Shown here one piece after another: positions 1 through 8,036 of a DNA stretch of 64,000 bases. Under the pieces are notes generated by a model that saw only the letters and a list, made by a program, of their open reading frames with translations, was not told the DNA's origin and made no database searches. The stretch lies in contig JACRMR010000007.1 in the NCBI GenBank assembly GCA_016214895.1, forward strand, positions 31,742 to 95,741, read 5' to 3'. Origin of the DNA: a candidate division KSB1 bacterium (lineage in GTDB: Bacteria > Electryoneota > RPQS01). A program made the position numbers and the translations under genes. Each line of letters starts with the position of its first letter. Positions within the stretch are counted from its first letter, which is position 1.

Positions 1-515
1 TGGATTCACTGCCGCAGGACCGGCCGATTACGGTGGAACCGATCCGCACATTCCCGATGATCCGCGATCTGGTGACGGACGTGTCGTGGAATTACGAAGT
101 CAACAAGCGGATCCCCGCGTTCACGCCGAAGCCGAAGAATCCGGATGGCACGTGGCGCATGTACCAGTATGAAGCGGATCGCGTGCAGGAGTTTCGCAAG
201 TGCATCGAGTGCTACCTGTGTCAGAATACGTGCCACGTATTGCGGAATCACGATAAGCACGACGAGTTTTTCGGGCCGCGGTTCATGGTGCGGCTGGCGA
301 TGCTCGAGATGCACCCGCTGGACGCGGCGGACCGCTTGAAGTTGGTGAAGGAGGCGGCCGGCGTGGGCTTCTGCAACATTACGAAGTGCTGCACGGAAGT
401 GTGTCCCGAGGAGATTCACATCACGGACAACGCGATCATTCCGTTGAAGGAACGCGTGGCGGATGAGTTCTACGATCCGATTCGGCGGCTGTTCCGGGTG
501 TTTGCGGGGAAGTAG
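1..515 (+). CDS. sdhB: Succinate dehydrogenase/fumarate reductase iron-sulfur subunit, 3' part
   Basis: The reading frame is already open at base 3, so the gene begins to the left of the window; about 170 codons are visible. The product is the iron-sulfur subunit that passes electrons between the flavoprotein and the quinone-reducing membrane subunit of complex II. Two C-terminal cysteine clusters are visible, CIECYLCQNTC and CNITKCCTEVCP. They are the ferredoxin-type motifs that bind the 4Fe-4S and 3Fe-4S centres. The stretch ITVEPIRTFPMIRDL before them is typical of the family, and a GTG at 33 is therefore internal and not a start. Whether the complex works as succinate dehydrogenase or as fumarate reductase cannot be decided from this fragment. 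The gene ends normally with TAG and is followed at once by REP-like repeats. Confidence 0.9.
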   Translation, partial: DSLPQDRPITVEPIRTFPMIRDLVTDVSWNYEVNKRIPAFTPKPKNPDGTWRMYQYEADRVQEFRKCIECYLCQNTCHVLRNHDKHDEFFGPRFMVRLAMLEMHPLDAADRLKLVKEAAGVGFCNITKCCTEVCPEEIHITDNAIIPLKERVADEFYDPIRRLFRVFAGK

Positions 516-520
516 CGAGT

Positions 521-659
521 TCGCCGAGCAGGGGTTCCTTCTGGATTCCTCGCCGAGCAGGGATTCAATTTGTTCCTCTTCGCCGAGCAGGGATTCCTTC
601 CCTGCCGGAATTGCAACTTGCCTTCGTCGCCGAGCAGGGATTCCTTCCCTGCCGGAATT
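521..659 (+). repeat. Left cluster of REP-like hairpin repeats
   Basis: Four head-to-tail copies of a unit starting CGCCGAGCAGGGATTCC lie between sdhB and the transposase gene. Two copies (581-612 and 628-659) are identical over 32 bases, with 15 bases between them; the first two (from about 521 and 551) are degenerate or shortened. The core CAGGGA-TTCCT-TCCCTG is a perfect 6-bp hairpin with a 5-nt loop, and CCG/CGG bases extend the foot of the stem imperfectly. The same unit recurs in inverted orientation on the other side of the transposase. Confidence 0.88.
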
Positions 660-680
660 GGTGAACCCTGAGCAAATTGA

Positions 681-1169
681 ATGCGAAGACGCCACAGTCA
701 ACTCGGCTTCGCCGGAAGCATTCACTTCATTACGACGGTTACCGAAGTTCGCGGTTCTGTATTCGTAGAATCGAGCGAATGCAAGAAGATACTTGAATCA
801 TTTGAGGTCTTTCGAAATAAGTTCGAGCTTGTGTGCTGCGGCTATGTGTTGATGCCTGACCACTTACACGCCGTCTTGGTACAACCTAACGACGGCTCGC
901 ATGTTTCCGATGCAATCGGCGGTTTCAAGCGAGCCACATCTCTGAAATGCAAGCCAGCCCGTTATCCGGACACGCCGTTGTGGCGGGACAATTTCGATGA
1001 TGTGCCGGTCCCGGGAGTAGAGGCGGCGAAAACGAAATTGCGGTATATGCTGGCCAACCCGGTGCGCGCGGGGCTTGTGGAGCGGCCGGAGGAATACGAA
1101 TGGTCAAGTGCGCCGGAGTATTACGGGGGGAAGTCAGGCATTGTGACCGTTACTATACTGTCGCAGTGA
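681..1169 (+). CDS. REP-associated tyrosine transposase (RAYT, Y1/HUH family)
   Basis: A 162-residue single-domain protein of the IS200/IS605-like Y1 transposase superfamily. Residues 58-65 read MPDHLHAV, the HUH metal-binding motif (His61 and His63). Residues 119-133 carry the family signature RYMLANPVRAGLV, with Tyr122 the likely nucleophile, and YEWSS follows at 139-143. In known RAYTs this enzyme nicks and joins single-stranded DNA at REP hairpins and is thought to spread them. Inverted copies of a REP-like hairpin flank the gene on both sides, which is the arrangement expected of a RAYT with its cognate substrate. The gene looks intact. The start at 681 is chosen because the N-terminal RxRHSQLGFAGSIHFIT region resembles that of the family; no strong Shine-Dalgarno sequence is visible. 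Confidence 0.9.
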   Translation: MRRRHSQLGFAGSIHFITTVTEVRGSVFVESSECKKILESFEVFRNKFELVCCGYVLMPDHLHAVLVQPNDGSHVSDAIGGFKRATSLKCKPARYPDTPLWRDNFDDVPVPGVEAAKTKLRYMLANPVRAGLVERPEEYEWSSAPEYYGGKSGIVTVTILSQ

Positions 1170-1176
1170 ATCACAC

Positions 1177-1343
1177 ATTCCGGCAGGGAAGGAATCCCTG
1201 CTCGGCGACGCTCAAGAACACAGTCCCTGCACGGCGGAAGCGCGAGGACGCCAGCGCATAGTGTCGTAGCGAATCACACATTCCGGCAGGGAAGGAATCC
1301 CTGCTCGGCGACGGTCAAAATAGTCCCTGCTCGGCGGAAAGTA
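1177..1343 (-). repeat. Right cluster of REP-like hairpin repeats (inverted)
   Basis: Two copies (1177-1207 and 1280-1310) match the reverse complement of the left-hand REP unit over 31 bases, ATTCCGGCAGGGAAGGAAT through CTCGGCG. Both lie in a longer shared context starting GAATCACAC. Shorter fragments with TCCCTGC(T/A)CGGCGG are present near 1224-1241 and 1323-1340. Together with the left cluster they bracket the transposase gene in opposite orientations. Confidence 0.88.
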
Positions 1344-1344
1344 G

Positions 1345-1755
1345 ATGAAATTCCATACCGAATACCTTACGTTCAAGACGAAGCAGCGCGAGGAGTTCGT
1401 GAATATTTCTCGCGACGTGGAGTCGGCGGTCACGAAGTCAGGGATTAAGGACGGAATGGTGCTGGTGTCGGCGATGCACATCACGGCGGCGGTGTATGTG
1501 AACGATGCGGAGGACGGGCTGATCGAGGATATTAAGGAGTGGTTGCGCGGATTGGCTCCGGATCAGAACTACCGGCATCACCGCACGGGCGAGGATAACG
1601 GTCAGGCGCATCTGAAGAATTTGATCCTGCATCATCAGGTCATCGTGCCCGTTACGAATGGGCGACTGGATTTTGGTCCGTGGCAGCAGATCTATTATGC
1701 GGAGTTTGACGGTCAGCGCAATAAGCGGGTGATTATCAAGGTGATGGGGGAGTGA
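1345..1755 (+). CDS. YjbQ/UPF0047 family protein
   Basis: A 136-residue protein matching the whole length of the YjbQ (UPF0047) family. Recognisable blocks are [13 protein letters not shown], the histidine-rich [26 protein letters not shown] and [16 protein letters not shown]; the conserved histidines probably bind a metal. Family members have weak thiamine-phosphate synthase activity in vitro, but the physiological role is not settled. The start ATG at 1345 follows the last REP fragment by only a few bases. It is the first gene of a same-strand group with the YpdA-type reductase, a methyltransferase and a Rieske protein. Complete and ordinary in length. Confidence 0.9.
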   Translation: MKFHTEYLTFKTKQREEFVNISRDVESAVTKSGIKDGMVLVSAMHITAAVYVNDAEDGLIEDIKEWLRGLAPDQNYRHHRTGEDNGQAHLKNLILHHQVIVPVTNGRLDFGPWQQIYYAEFDGQRNKRVIIKVMGE

Positions 1756-1761
1756 AGAGAA

Positions 1762-1789
1762 GTATGAAACATGAAGTATGAATGATGAA
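1762..1789 (+). repeat. Heptad repeat, four units of xxATGAA
   Basis: GTATGAA, ACATGAA, GTATGAA and TGATGAA follow one another without a break in the short spacer before the YpdA-type gene. The annotated ATG of that gene (1778) falls inside the array. The same heptad, with an inverted partner array, occurs between the tRNA-Gly and tRNA-Cys genes near 25.1 kb. Confidence 0.7.
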
Positions 1790-2833
1790 GCAGATCGGAG
1801 TTCACTCTCCGATTCCGGGCATGCGAAGACGCCTGCCTCGGCGGGGACTCCCGAGCTACTGGATTTGATCATAGTGGGGGCGGGGCCGGCGGGGATTGCG
1901 GTGGGGCTGGAGGCACAGCGGCGCGGGCTGAAAGCGCTGCTGGTGGAGCAGGGGGCGATCTGCAATACGATCTACCGCTTTCCACAACACATGCGGTTCT
2001 TTTCCACGGCGGACTTACTGGAGTTTCCGGGGATTCCGCTGGTGATTCAGGGGGACAAGCCGCGCAGCTTCGAGGTCCTGAACTACTTCACGCGGATTGC
2101 GGTCGCGGCGAACTTGCCGATCGCCACGCATGAGCGCGTCTTGAAATTGACGCACGCCGGCGAGCAGTTCTTCGTTCAGACAGAGCGGCGGGAGTTGCGA
2201 AGTCGTGCGGTCGTCATAGCGACCGGGACCTACGATCACGCGAACTTGCTGGATGTTCCCGGCGAGGAACTGGACAAGGTCTCGCATTACTATTCCGGTC
2301 CGCAGCCGTATATTGGAACCGATGTGCTGGTCGTGGGCGGCAAGAATTCGGCTGCCGAGGCGGCGCTCGAACTGTGGCGGGCGGGCGCGCGGGTCACGCT
2401 GGTGCACCGGGGTGAATCGCTGCGCGAGAGTTCCATCAAGTACTGGATTCTCCCCGACCTGAAGAACCGGCTGGCCGAGCGCGCGATTGCGCATTCGTGG
2501 GATACGACGATCACGCGAATTGAACCGGACCGGGTGTTGCTGCACATGCCGGACGGTGAGCGCTGGATCGCGAATGATTTTGTGCTGGCGCTGACGGGCT
2601 ATCATCCGGATTACCGGCTGCTCGAACAGTGTGGAATTCGGACGGAAGGTGAGCAGCGGGCGCCGGTGCTCGACAGTGCGTCGCTGGAAAGCGGCGTGCC
2701 GGGATTATATGTGGCGGGTGTACTCAGCGCGGGCGCTGATCCGTCGAGAGTTTTTGTTGAGAACTCGCGGCACCATGGCCGGGTGATTGTGGATCATCTG
2801 GCGGAGTCGGGCCGCTTAAGCCGGGAGTGCTGA
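1778..2833 (+). CDS. YpdA family FAD-dependent thiol disulfide reductase (putative bacillithiol disulfide reductase)
   Basis: A 351-residue flavoprotein. The FAD-binding Rossmann motif GAGPAG is at residues 34-39, the YpdA signature NTIYRFPQHMRFFST follows, and a second nucleotide-binding motif VVGGKNSAAEAAL sits mid-protein. The C-terminal part contains LTGYHPDY and GLYVAGV, and ends with the RVFVENSRHHG block. YpdA enzymes reduce oxidised bacillithiol or related low-molecular-weight thiols with NADPH; the substrate here is inferred. The N-terminus is about 27 residues longer than usual because the ATG at 1778 lies in a heptad repeat. A TTG nearer residue 29 is an alternative start. It sits between yjbQ and an O-methyltransferase gene on the same strand. 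Confidence 0.88.
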   Translation: MNDEADRSSLSDSGHAKTPASAGTPELLDLIIVGAGPAGIAVGLEAQRRGLKALLVEQGAICNTIYRFPQHMRFFSTADLLEFPGIPLVIQGDKPRSFEVLNYFTRIAVAANLPIATHERVLKLTHAGEQFFVQTERRELRSRAVVIATGTYDHANLLDVPGEELDKVSHYYSGPQPYIGTDVLVVGGKNSAAEAALELWRAGARVTLVHRGESLRESSIKYWILPDLKNRLAERAIAHSWDTTITRIEPDRVLLHMPDGERWIANDFVLALTGYHPDYRLLEQCGIRTEGEQRAPVLDSASLESGVPGLYVAGVLSAGADPSRVFVENSRHHGRVIVDHLAESGRLSREC

Positions 2834-3481
2834 TTGGCTGACGATTTCATGTATTCGTTTAGCGAGCAGGTGGATCGCTATTTGACGGGAGTCCTGCCGG
2901 CACGCGATGCGGTGCTGGCGGCGATGGAGACCCACGCCGTGGAAGCGGGCTTTCCGTACATCGGTCCATTGGTGGGGCCGTTACTCGGGATGCTGGCGCG
3001 GGCGATCGGCGCGAAGACCGTCTTTGAGATGGGGTCCGGATTTGGGTTTTCGGCGGTACATTTTGCGCGCGCGGTGCCGCCTGATGGCAGAGTGATCTGC
3101 ACCGACGGTGAAGCGGGTAACGAGCGCGTCGCGCGCGACTACTTCGTCAAGGCCGGCGTGGAATCGAAGATCGAATTTCGGGTGGGCGATGCGGTCACGA
3201 TTTTGGGGGAATACCCCGGGCCGTTCGACATCATCCTGATGGACATCGATAAGGAGGGCTACCCCGCCGGCTTCCGCGCCGCGTGGCCCAAGGTCCGGCC
3301 CGGCGGACTGTTCATCGCCGACAATATGCTCTGGCACGGCGAGGTGATGACGGACAGTCAGAAGCCGACGACGCTGGCCATCCGCGAATTGACGAGGCTG
3401 CTGTATTCCACGCCGGATGCACAGACGACGATCTTGCCGCTACGCGATGGCGTGGCCGTTGCCATGAAGGTTGGAAGATGA
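2834..3481 (+). CDS. Class I SAM-dependent O-methyltransferase (family 3)
   Basis: A 215-residue protein with the layout of the catechol/caffeoyl-CoA type O-methyltransferases. The SAM-binding motif I VFEMGSGFGFSA is at about residues 63-73, the acidic loop CTDGEAGN at 89-96, the metal/catalytic aspartate region IILMDIDKEGY and ADNMLWHG further on. Such enzymes transfer a methyl group from SAM to small hydroxyl-containing substrates; the substrate here is unknown. The TTG start directly abuts the stop codon of the YpdA-type gene; an ATG five codons later is possible. The stop codon overlaps the ATG of the following Rieske gene, so the two are probably translationally coupled. Confidence 0.85.
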   Translation: MADDFMYSFSEQVDRYLTGVLPARDAVLAAMETHAVEAGFPYIGPLVGPLLGMLARAIGAKTVFEMGSGFGFSAVHFARAVPPDGRVICTDGEAGNERVARDYFVKAGVESKIEFRVGDAVTILGEYPGPFDIILMDIDKEGYPAGFRAAWPKVRPGGLFIADNMLWHGEVMTDSQKPTTLAIRELTRLLYSTPDAQTTILPLRDGVAVAMKVGR

Positions 3482-3852
3482 CCCCCCCCGGCCCCCCCGT
3501 GAACGGGGGGGAGCGTGGCCTGCGGTGGTTCAAGGTGTGCAAGGTCGAGGATTTGAAGCCGGGGCAAGCGCGGTCGATTCGATTGCTGGCGCGACTCTAC
3601 GCGGTGTTCAACGTGAGTGGCGAGTACCACGCGATCGACGGGTCCTGTCGGCACATGAAGGCGAATCTGGCCGCAGGCCGGGTAACGGGGAAGACGGTGG
3701 AGTGCTTCATGCACGGGTGGCGATACGACGTGACGACGGGGGCGTGCTCGACGGTGGAATCCGGCAGCGTCGCCACTTATCCGGTGAAGATTGAGGACGG
3801 GGCGGTGTTCATTGGGATGGAATGGCCGCCGCGAAACAGTATTGACGATTGA
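3478..3852 (+). CDS. Rieske [2Fe-2S] domain protein
   Basis: A small Rieske protein, 124 residues from the ATG that overlaps the preceding stop codon. The two cluster-binding boxes are C57-R-H59 and C76-F-M-H79, 16 residues apart, which gives the expected two Cys and two His ligands. There is no membrane anchor or signal peptide, so a soluble ferredoxin-like electron carrier is likely, perhaps serving a neighbouring enzyme. The first ten codons run through a poly-C/poly-G hairpin (3482-3511) of a type also seen in intergenic regions here. The real start may therefore be later, for example a GTG at 3535. Confidence 0.85.
   Translation: MTPPGPPVNGGERGLRWFKVCKVEDLKPGQARSIRLLARLYAVFNVSGEYHAIDGSCRHMKANLAAGRVTGKTVECFMHGWRYDVTTGACSTVESGSVATYPVKIEDGAVFIGMEWPPRNSIDD
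3482..3511. repeat. Poly-C/poly-G hairpin
   Basis: Eight C, GG, seven C, then GTGAAC and seven G form a strong hairpin at the junction of the methyltransferase and Rieske genes. Related C-run/G-run hairpins occur at 28646-28664 (between rpmI and rplT) and 55456-55487, so this looks like a dispersed intergenic element overlapping the Rieske start. Confidence 0.6.
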
Positions 3853-3883
3853 TCGAGGTTTCACTTCCTGAGAGGGGATTGCC

Positions 3884-6800
3884 ATGAAACAGCTACGAAG
3901 TCTTTTTGAAATGGCTTGCTGGGCGCTGCTTGCGAGCTTCGTTTCTGTGGGCGTCGCGTGGGCGGAGCCGTACGCGATACAGTTCAAGAGCGGCGTGGTT
4001 ACGCCTGACGCCGGGGCGTACGAGATTCCACAATCCGCTTACATGCAGACCACGGGGACGCGCGTTCACGTGTTGCTGCAACTGGAGGACTATCTGCAGG
4101 CCGGGGATCGCGAGCGTTTGAAAGCCGACGGTATCGAGCTGCTCTCTTACTTCCCGGACCGGGCGTATGCGGCGAGCATTCCGCCGACACTCGACGTGTC
4201 GCTGCTGCCCGGACTGGGCGTGCGGAGCGTGACGCCGCTGTGGGCGGACTACAAACTGCATCCGCGCGTGACGCGCGGCGAGTTTGGTCCGTGGAGCGAG
4301 TTTTCGAGCAGTGAGCGCATTTTCGCGGTCGAAGTGCATTCGGACGTCACACTTGATGAAGCCGTGTCCGCATTGAAGCTGACGGGCTGGGAGCCTGGCC
4401 ATCGTTTTGTCGCGGCTCATTCGCTGTTGGTCGCCGGCGACCCGCGGAACGTGAACGAACTGGCGAGCATGGATTTCGTCGCGTTCATCGACGAATGTCC
4501 GCCGCCACCGGAGATGGTCAACGATGTGGCGCGGACGCGCTTGCATGTGAACGAAGTGCAGAGCGACCCGTATAATCTGAGTGGCGCGAGCGTGACGATT
4601 CTGGTCTATGACGGCGGGATGGTGGACAGCACGCATCCGGATTTCGGCGAGCGCGTGACGTGGAATGAAATCGCGGCGATCGCGGATCACCCGACGCACG
4701 TGGCCGGGACGGTGGGCGGCGACGGGACGCAGAGCGACGGGACGTATCGCGGCATGGCGCCGGGGGCGCGGATCATCAGCGGGCAGTACGACGTGTGCAT
4801 CCCCTATTGCCTGTACGAGAGTCCCAACGATTTCGAGCCGGATTACACGCAGGCGCGGCGGCAGTTCGGGGTCGAATTGACGACCAATTCGATTGGGGCG
4901 AACATCAGTCCCAACGGGTACAACTGCGATTGGATGGGCGACTACGAGACGACGTCGCGGCTGCTGGATCAAATGACGCGCGACGTGCTTGGCGAACCGC
5001 TGATCATGTTCTTCGCGGCGGGCAATGAGCGGAACGATGCCGGCTGCGGTTTGGCGAGCTATCGCTGTATGTCGGTCCCGGCGGGTGCGAAGAACATCAT
5101 CACGTGCGGCGCGACGACCTCGACTGACGCGACGGCTTCGTTTTCGTCCTGGGGTCCGACCGACGACGGGCGGATCAAGCCGGAAGTCAGCGCGACGGGC
5201 GTCAATCTGACCTCGTGCGCGCCCGGACCGGGCTACGGCTATCAGGATATGAGCGGAACGTCGATGGCGACACCCGCGACATCGGGCACGGCCTGCTTGA
5301 TACTTGAGCGCTGGCACCTGTTATTTCCCGGCGCACCCGATCCGTTGCCCGAAACGATGAAGGCGATTCTGATCAATTCGACCACGGACATCGGTGCCGC
5401 CGGACCGGATTACCAGACCGGTTTTGGTTTGGTGAACGCGCTGAAGTCCGTCCAGAATCTTAATCTTGGCGGCGTTTATGAAGGCTCGCTGGACGTTGGG
5501 GAAGAATTGAATCGGCCGTTTGCGGTTGCCGCGGGTACGGCGGTGCTGGATGTCTCGATCGCGTGGAGCGATGTCCCGGCAGCGGGGAATGTGACGCCGA
5601 CACTCGTGAACGATCTCGATTTGCGCTTGGTCGCTCCGGATGGGACGATTCATCTGCCCTACACGCTGTTGCCGCAGAATCCCGGCAGTCCGGCGGGTCG
5701 CGGCGACGACAGCATCAACGTTTGCGAGCGCGCGAGTGTGGCGAATCCGCCGGCCGGAACGTGGACCCTGCGCGTGACGGGCACGATCAACAGCGGGAGT
5801 TCCCAGACGTTTGGCGTCTGCGCGAACGTCACGTTGGTCGATACGTGGGCGGCAATTTCGGGACAGATTCGCGATAACGGCAACACGGGAATTCCGGGCG
5901 AGGTATCGATCTCCGGTGGTGCGCAGCGGCAGCTGACGGACGCGAACGGGAACTACACGCTGAGCGTCCCCGGCAACACGACTTACACGGTGGCCGCACG
6001 TGCGTACGGCTACCTCCCTGCCCAGACGCAGGTGGTGGTGACCAACGGCACGGTCACGCAGAACTTTACATTGTCCACCGCGCAGACCGGCACGGTTCAC
6101 GGCACCGTCACCAACCAGTTCGGAACTCCGCTTTTGGGCGCCACGCTTACCGCGTTCTTTCCGAATGCCACAATCCCTCCGGCGACGACCGGCGCGGATG
6201 GCACCTACGAGTTGATATTGCCGGGCGGGAACTCTTACGAGCTGCGCTGTGCGGCCGGCAGCGACCAGGCCTCGACCACCGTTACAGTGCCGGAGAACGG
6301 GAATGTGACCGCGAACTTTGAGATCGAAGACGCGCGGTACAATCCCACCGGACCCGACGATTACGGATATTATGCGTACGAGGCCAATGATCCCGGCCTG
6401 CCCGCGGTTTATGACTGGACGGAGATCAGTCCAAACGCAGGGGGAGCCGGCACCCTGGTGCCGAGCGGCACGGCGAGCAACGATTGGGTCGTGAACCTAA
6501 CGTGTCCGTTCCCGGTGCGCTACTATGGCGTCGAATCGACGAATCTGCGCATTGGCGCGGACGGCTGGGTCGGCATCGGCACGGGCGCCAACGGCACGGC
6601 CTATTCCAACCAGCCGATTCCCACGGCAGCCGATCCCAATACCATGATTGCTGTGATGTGGGACGACAATAACCCGGGTCCGGCGCAGAGCAACCGTGCG
6701 GATGGTGCGGGCGATATCTCGACCTATCACGACGCGGCGAATGACCGATTTATCGTGGAGTATCACGACGTTGCTCACTTCTCGCCGACGACCAACCGCA

Positions 6801-7882
6801 CCACAGCACAGCTCATTATCTACAGTCAGGCGGAGCGGCCGACGTTGACAGGCGACAACGAGTTTGAGCTGATGTTCCAGCACGTGGACTACGAGGACAA
6901 CTCCTCCACGGATGCGGATGGGACGATCGGCTGCGAGAACGGCGACGGTACGACCGGCTTGCAGATTGTCTATGCCGGCACGTACGATGCCACCGTCTTT
7001 GGCTTGAGCGACTCGTACGCGCTGCGCTTCACGACCGGCGCCGTGACGGGCCACGGGGCGATCCGGGGCCGGTTGACGATGCACCCGGCTCCCGATTACA
7101 CACAAGTGCCGGTTGTGCTGGGACCTTACACGATCACCCCGGCGGCGGACGGCACGTATTTCTTCACCGGCGTCGTGGCGCGCTCGTACACGATGACGGT
7201 TTCCTATCCGGACTACGAACTGGGGAGTAACTCGAACGTCGTGGTCAATGCGGATGACACGACCACGGTGGACTTTGAGCTGTGGCGGATGGATCCGGCG
7301 CGCAACCTGGTGGGCGAGTATGACTGGGCGGTTCCCGAGATTCGGCTGAATTGGGATCCGGCCTTGTCACTGGCAGATGGTGCCGCGAATGGTCGCGGAC
7401 GCGGTGCGCTGGACGGCTTCCTCGGCTACGAGATCTGGCTGGGCGGCCGCGGCTTGCAGGGAACAACTCAGGATACGTTCTTCGTATATCCGGTGACCCA
7501 GAGCCGTGCGTACAACTTCTGGATTCTCGCGCGGTATGACGGCGGCGACGCGGATACCTCGAACCACTATCGCGTGACCGTCGATTTGGCGGCGGCGGAC
7601 GTGGCGAGCTTGATTCCGGACCGTTTCTACCTTGCGCAAAACTATCCGAATCCGTTCAATCCATCGACGACGATCGAATACGGATTGCCGCGGAGTGTGG
7701 ACGTTCGGATCGAGGTCTTCAACGTGCTGGGCATGCAGGTAGCGACGTTGCTTGACGGCCTGCAGCCGGCGGGCGTCCACCAGGTTGAGTTCAATGGGGC
7801 GGCGACGGGCACGGGTATCTACTATTGTCGGATTCAGGCGGGCGAATTCTCCGGCATCCAGAAGATGCTGTTGATGAAATAA
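3884..7882 (+). CDS. Secreted subtilisin-like (S8) protease with carboxypeptidase-regulatory-like domains and T9SS-type sorting domain
   Basis: A 1332-residue exported protein. Residues 1-28 are a signal peptide ending VAWAEP. A prodomain-like region precedes the peptidase domain, whose triad is visible as Asp243 (VYDGG), His269 (DHPTHVAG) and Ser460 (GTSMATP). A jelly-roll P-like domain follows. Next are two carboxypeptidase-regulatory-like beta domains (ISGQIRDNGNTGIPG and VHGTVTNQFGTPLLGA) and further beta domains. The C-terminal sorting domain runs from NYPNPFNPSTTIEYGLP to FNVLGMQVATLL and ends KMLLMK. Such proteins are normally taken to the surface or released by a type IX secretion system. 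A good Shine-Dalgarno GAGGGG precedes the ATG. It stands alone, followed by a hairpin terminator. Confidence 0.92.
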   Translation: MKQLRSLFEMACWALLASFVSVGVAWAEPYAIQFKSGVVTPDAGAYEIPQSAYMQTTGTRVHVLLQLEDYLQAGDRERLKADGIELLSYFPDRAYAASIPPTLDVSLLPGLGVRSVTPLWADYKLHPRVTRGEFGPWSEFSSSERIFAVEVHSDVTLDEAVSALKLTGWEPGHRFVAAHSLLVAGDPRNVNELASMDFVAFIDECPPPPEMVNDVARTRLHVNEVQSDPYNLSGASVTILVYDGGMVDSTHPDFGERVTWNEIAAIADHPTHVAGTVGGDGTQSDGTYRGMAPGARIISGQYDVCIPYCLYESPNDFEPDYTQARRQFGVELTTNSIGANISPNGYNCDWMGDYETTSRLLDQMTRDVLGEPLIMFFAAGNERNDAGCGLASYRCMSVPAGAKNIITCGATTSTDATASFSSWGPTDDGRIKPEVSATGVNLTSCAPGPGYGYQDMSGTSMATPATSGTACLILERWHLLFPGAPDPLPETMKAILINSTTDIGAAGPDYQTGFGLVNALKSVQNLNLGGVYEGSLDVGEELNRPFAVAAGTAVLDVSIAWSDVPAAGNVTPTLVNDLDLRLVAPDGTIHLPYTLLPQNPGSPAGRGDDSINVCERASVANPPAGTWTLRVTGTINSGSSQTFGVCANVTLVDTWAAISGQIRDNGNTGIPGEVSISGGAQRQLTDANGNYTLSVPGNTTYTVAARAYGYLPAQTQVVVTNGTVTQNFTLSTAQTGTVHGTVTNQFGTPLLGATLTAFFPNATIPPATTGADGTYELILPGGNSYELRCAAGSDQASTTVTVPENGNVTANFEIEDARYNPTGPDDYGYYAYEANDPGLPAVYDWTEISPNAGGAGTLVPSGTASNDWVVNLTCPFPVRYYGVESTNLRIGADGWVGIGTGANGTAYSNQPIPTAADPNTMIAVMWDDNNPGPAQSNRADGAGDISTYHDAANDRFIVEYHDVAHFSPTTNRTTAQLIIYSQAERPTLTGDNEFELMFQHVDYEDNSSTDADGTIGCENGDGTTGLQIVYAGTYDATVFGLSDSYALRFTTGAVTGHGAIRGRLTMHPAPDYTQVPVVLGPYTITPAADGTYFFTGVVARSYTMTVSYPDYELGSNSNVVVNADDTTTVDFELWRMDPARNLVGEYDWAVPEIRLNWDPALSLADGAANGRGRGALDGFLGYEIWLGGRGLQGTTQDTFFVYPVTQSRAYNFWILARYDGGDADTSNHYRVTVDLAAADVASLIPDRFYLAQNYPNPFNPSTTIEYGLPRSVDVRIEVFNVLGMQVATLLDGLQPAGVHQVEFNGAATGTGIYYCRIQAGEFSGIQKMLLMK

Positions 7883-7911
7883 TTGCTGGACGATTCCGAT
7901 TTCGGTCGGCA

Positions 7912-7937
7912 GAAAGGGTCTCATTTGAGGCCCTTTC
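7912..7937 (+). terminator. Hairpin terminator after the S8 protease gene
   Basis: GAAAGGG...CCCTTTC forms a 7-bp stem with a further CTC/GAG pairing inside the loop, 30 bases after the stop codon. The U-tract is weak, so termination strength is uncertain. Confidence 0.6.
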
Positions 7938-8036
7938 GCATGCCGAAGTACGGTGCAGGTGCTTGGTGCGGCCCGGGGCATGGGAGTTGCAGCAACGGGC
8001 TTCGACAGGTGGGTAAATCAGCAGAAGAGAGTCGAG

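Noticed and set aside
521..659. Possible CRISPR array in the repeated block after sdhB
   Set aside because: Only two perfect repeats, irregular spacing (15 nt and shorter), inverted copies beyond the transposase and a palindromic core. This fits REP elements of a RAYT and not a CRISPR.
3893..5317. 474-codon minus-strand open frame inside the S8 protease gene
   Set aside because: Arginine- and histidine-rich translation without domain motifs, lying opposite a clear coding frame in GC-rich DNA. It is a shadow frame, as are those at 9207-10535, 25751-26998 and 48944-50254.
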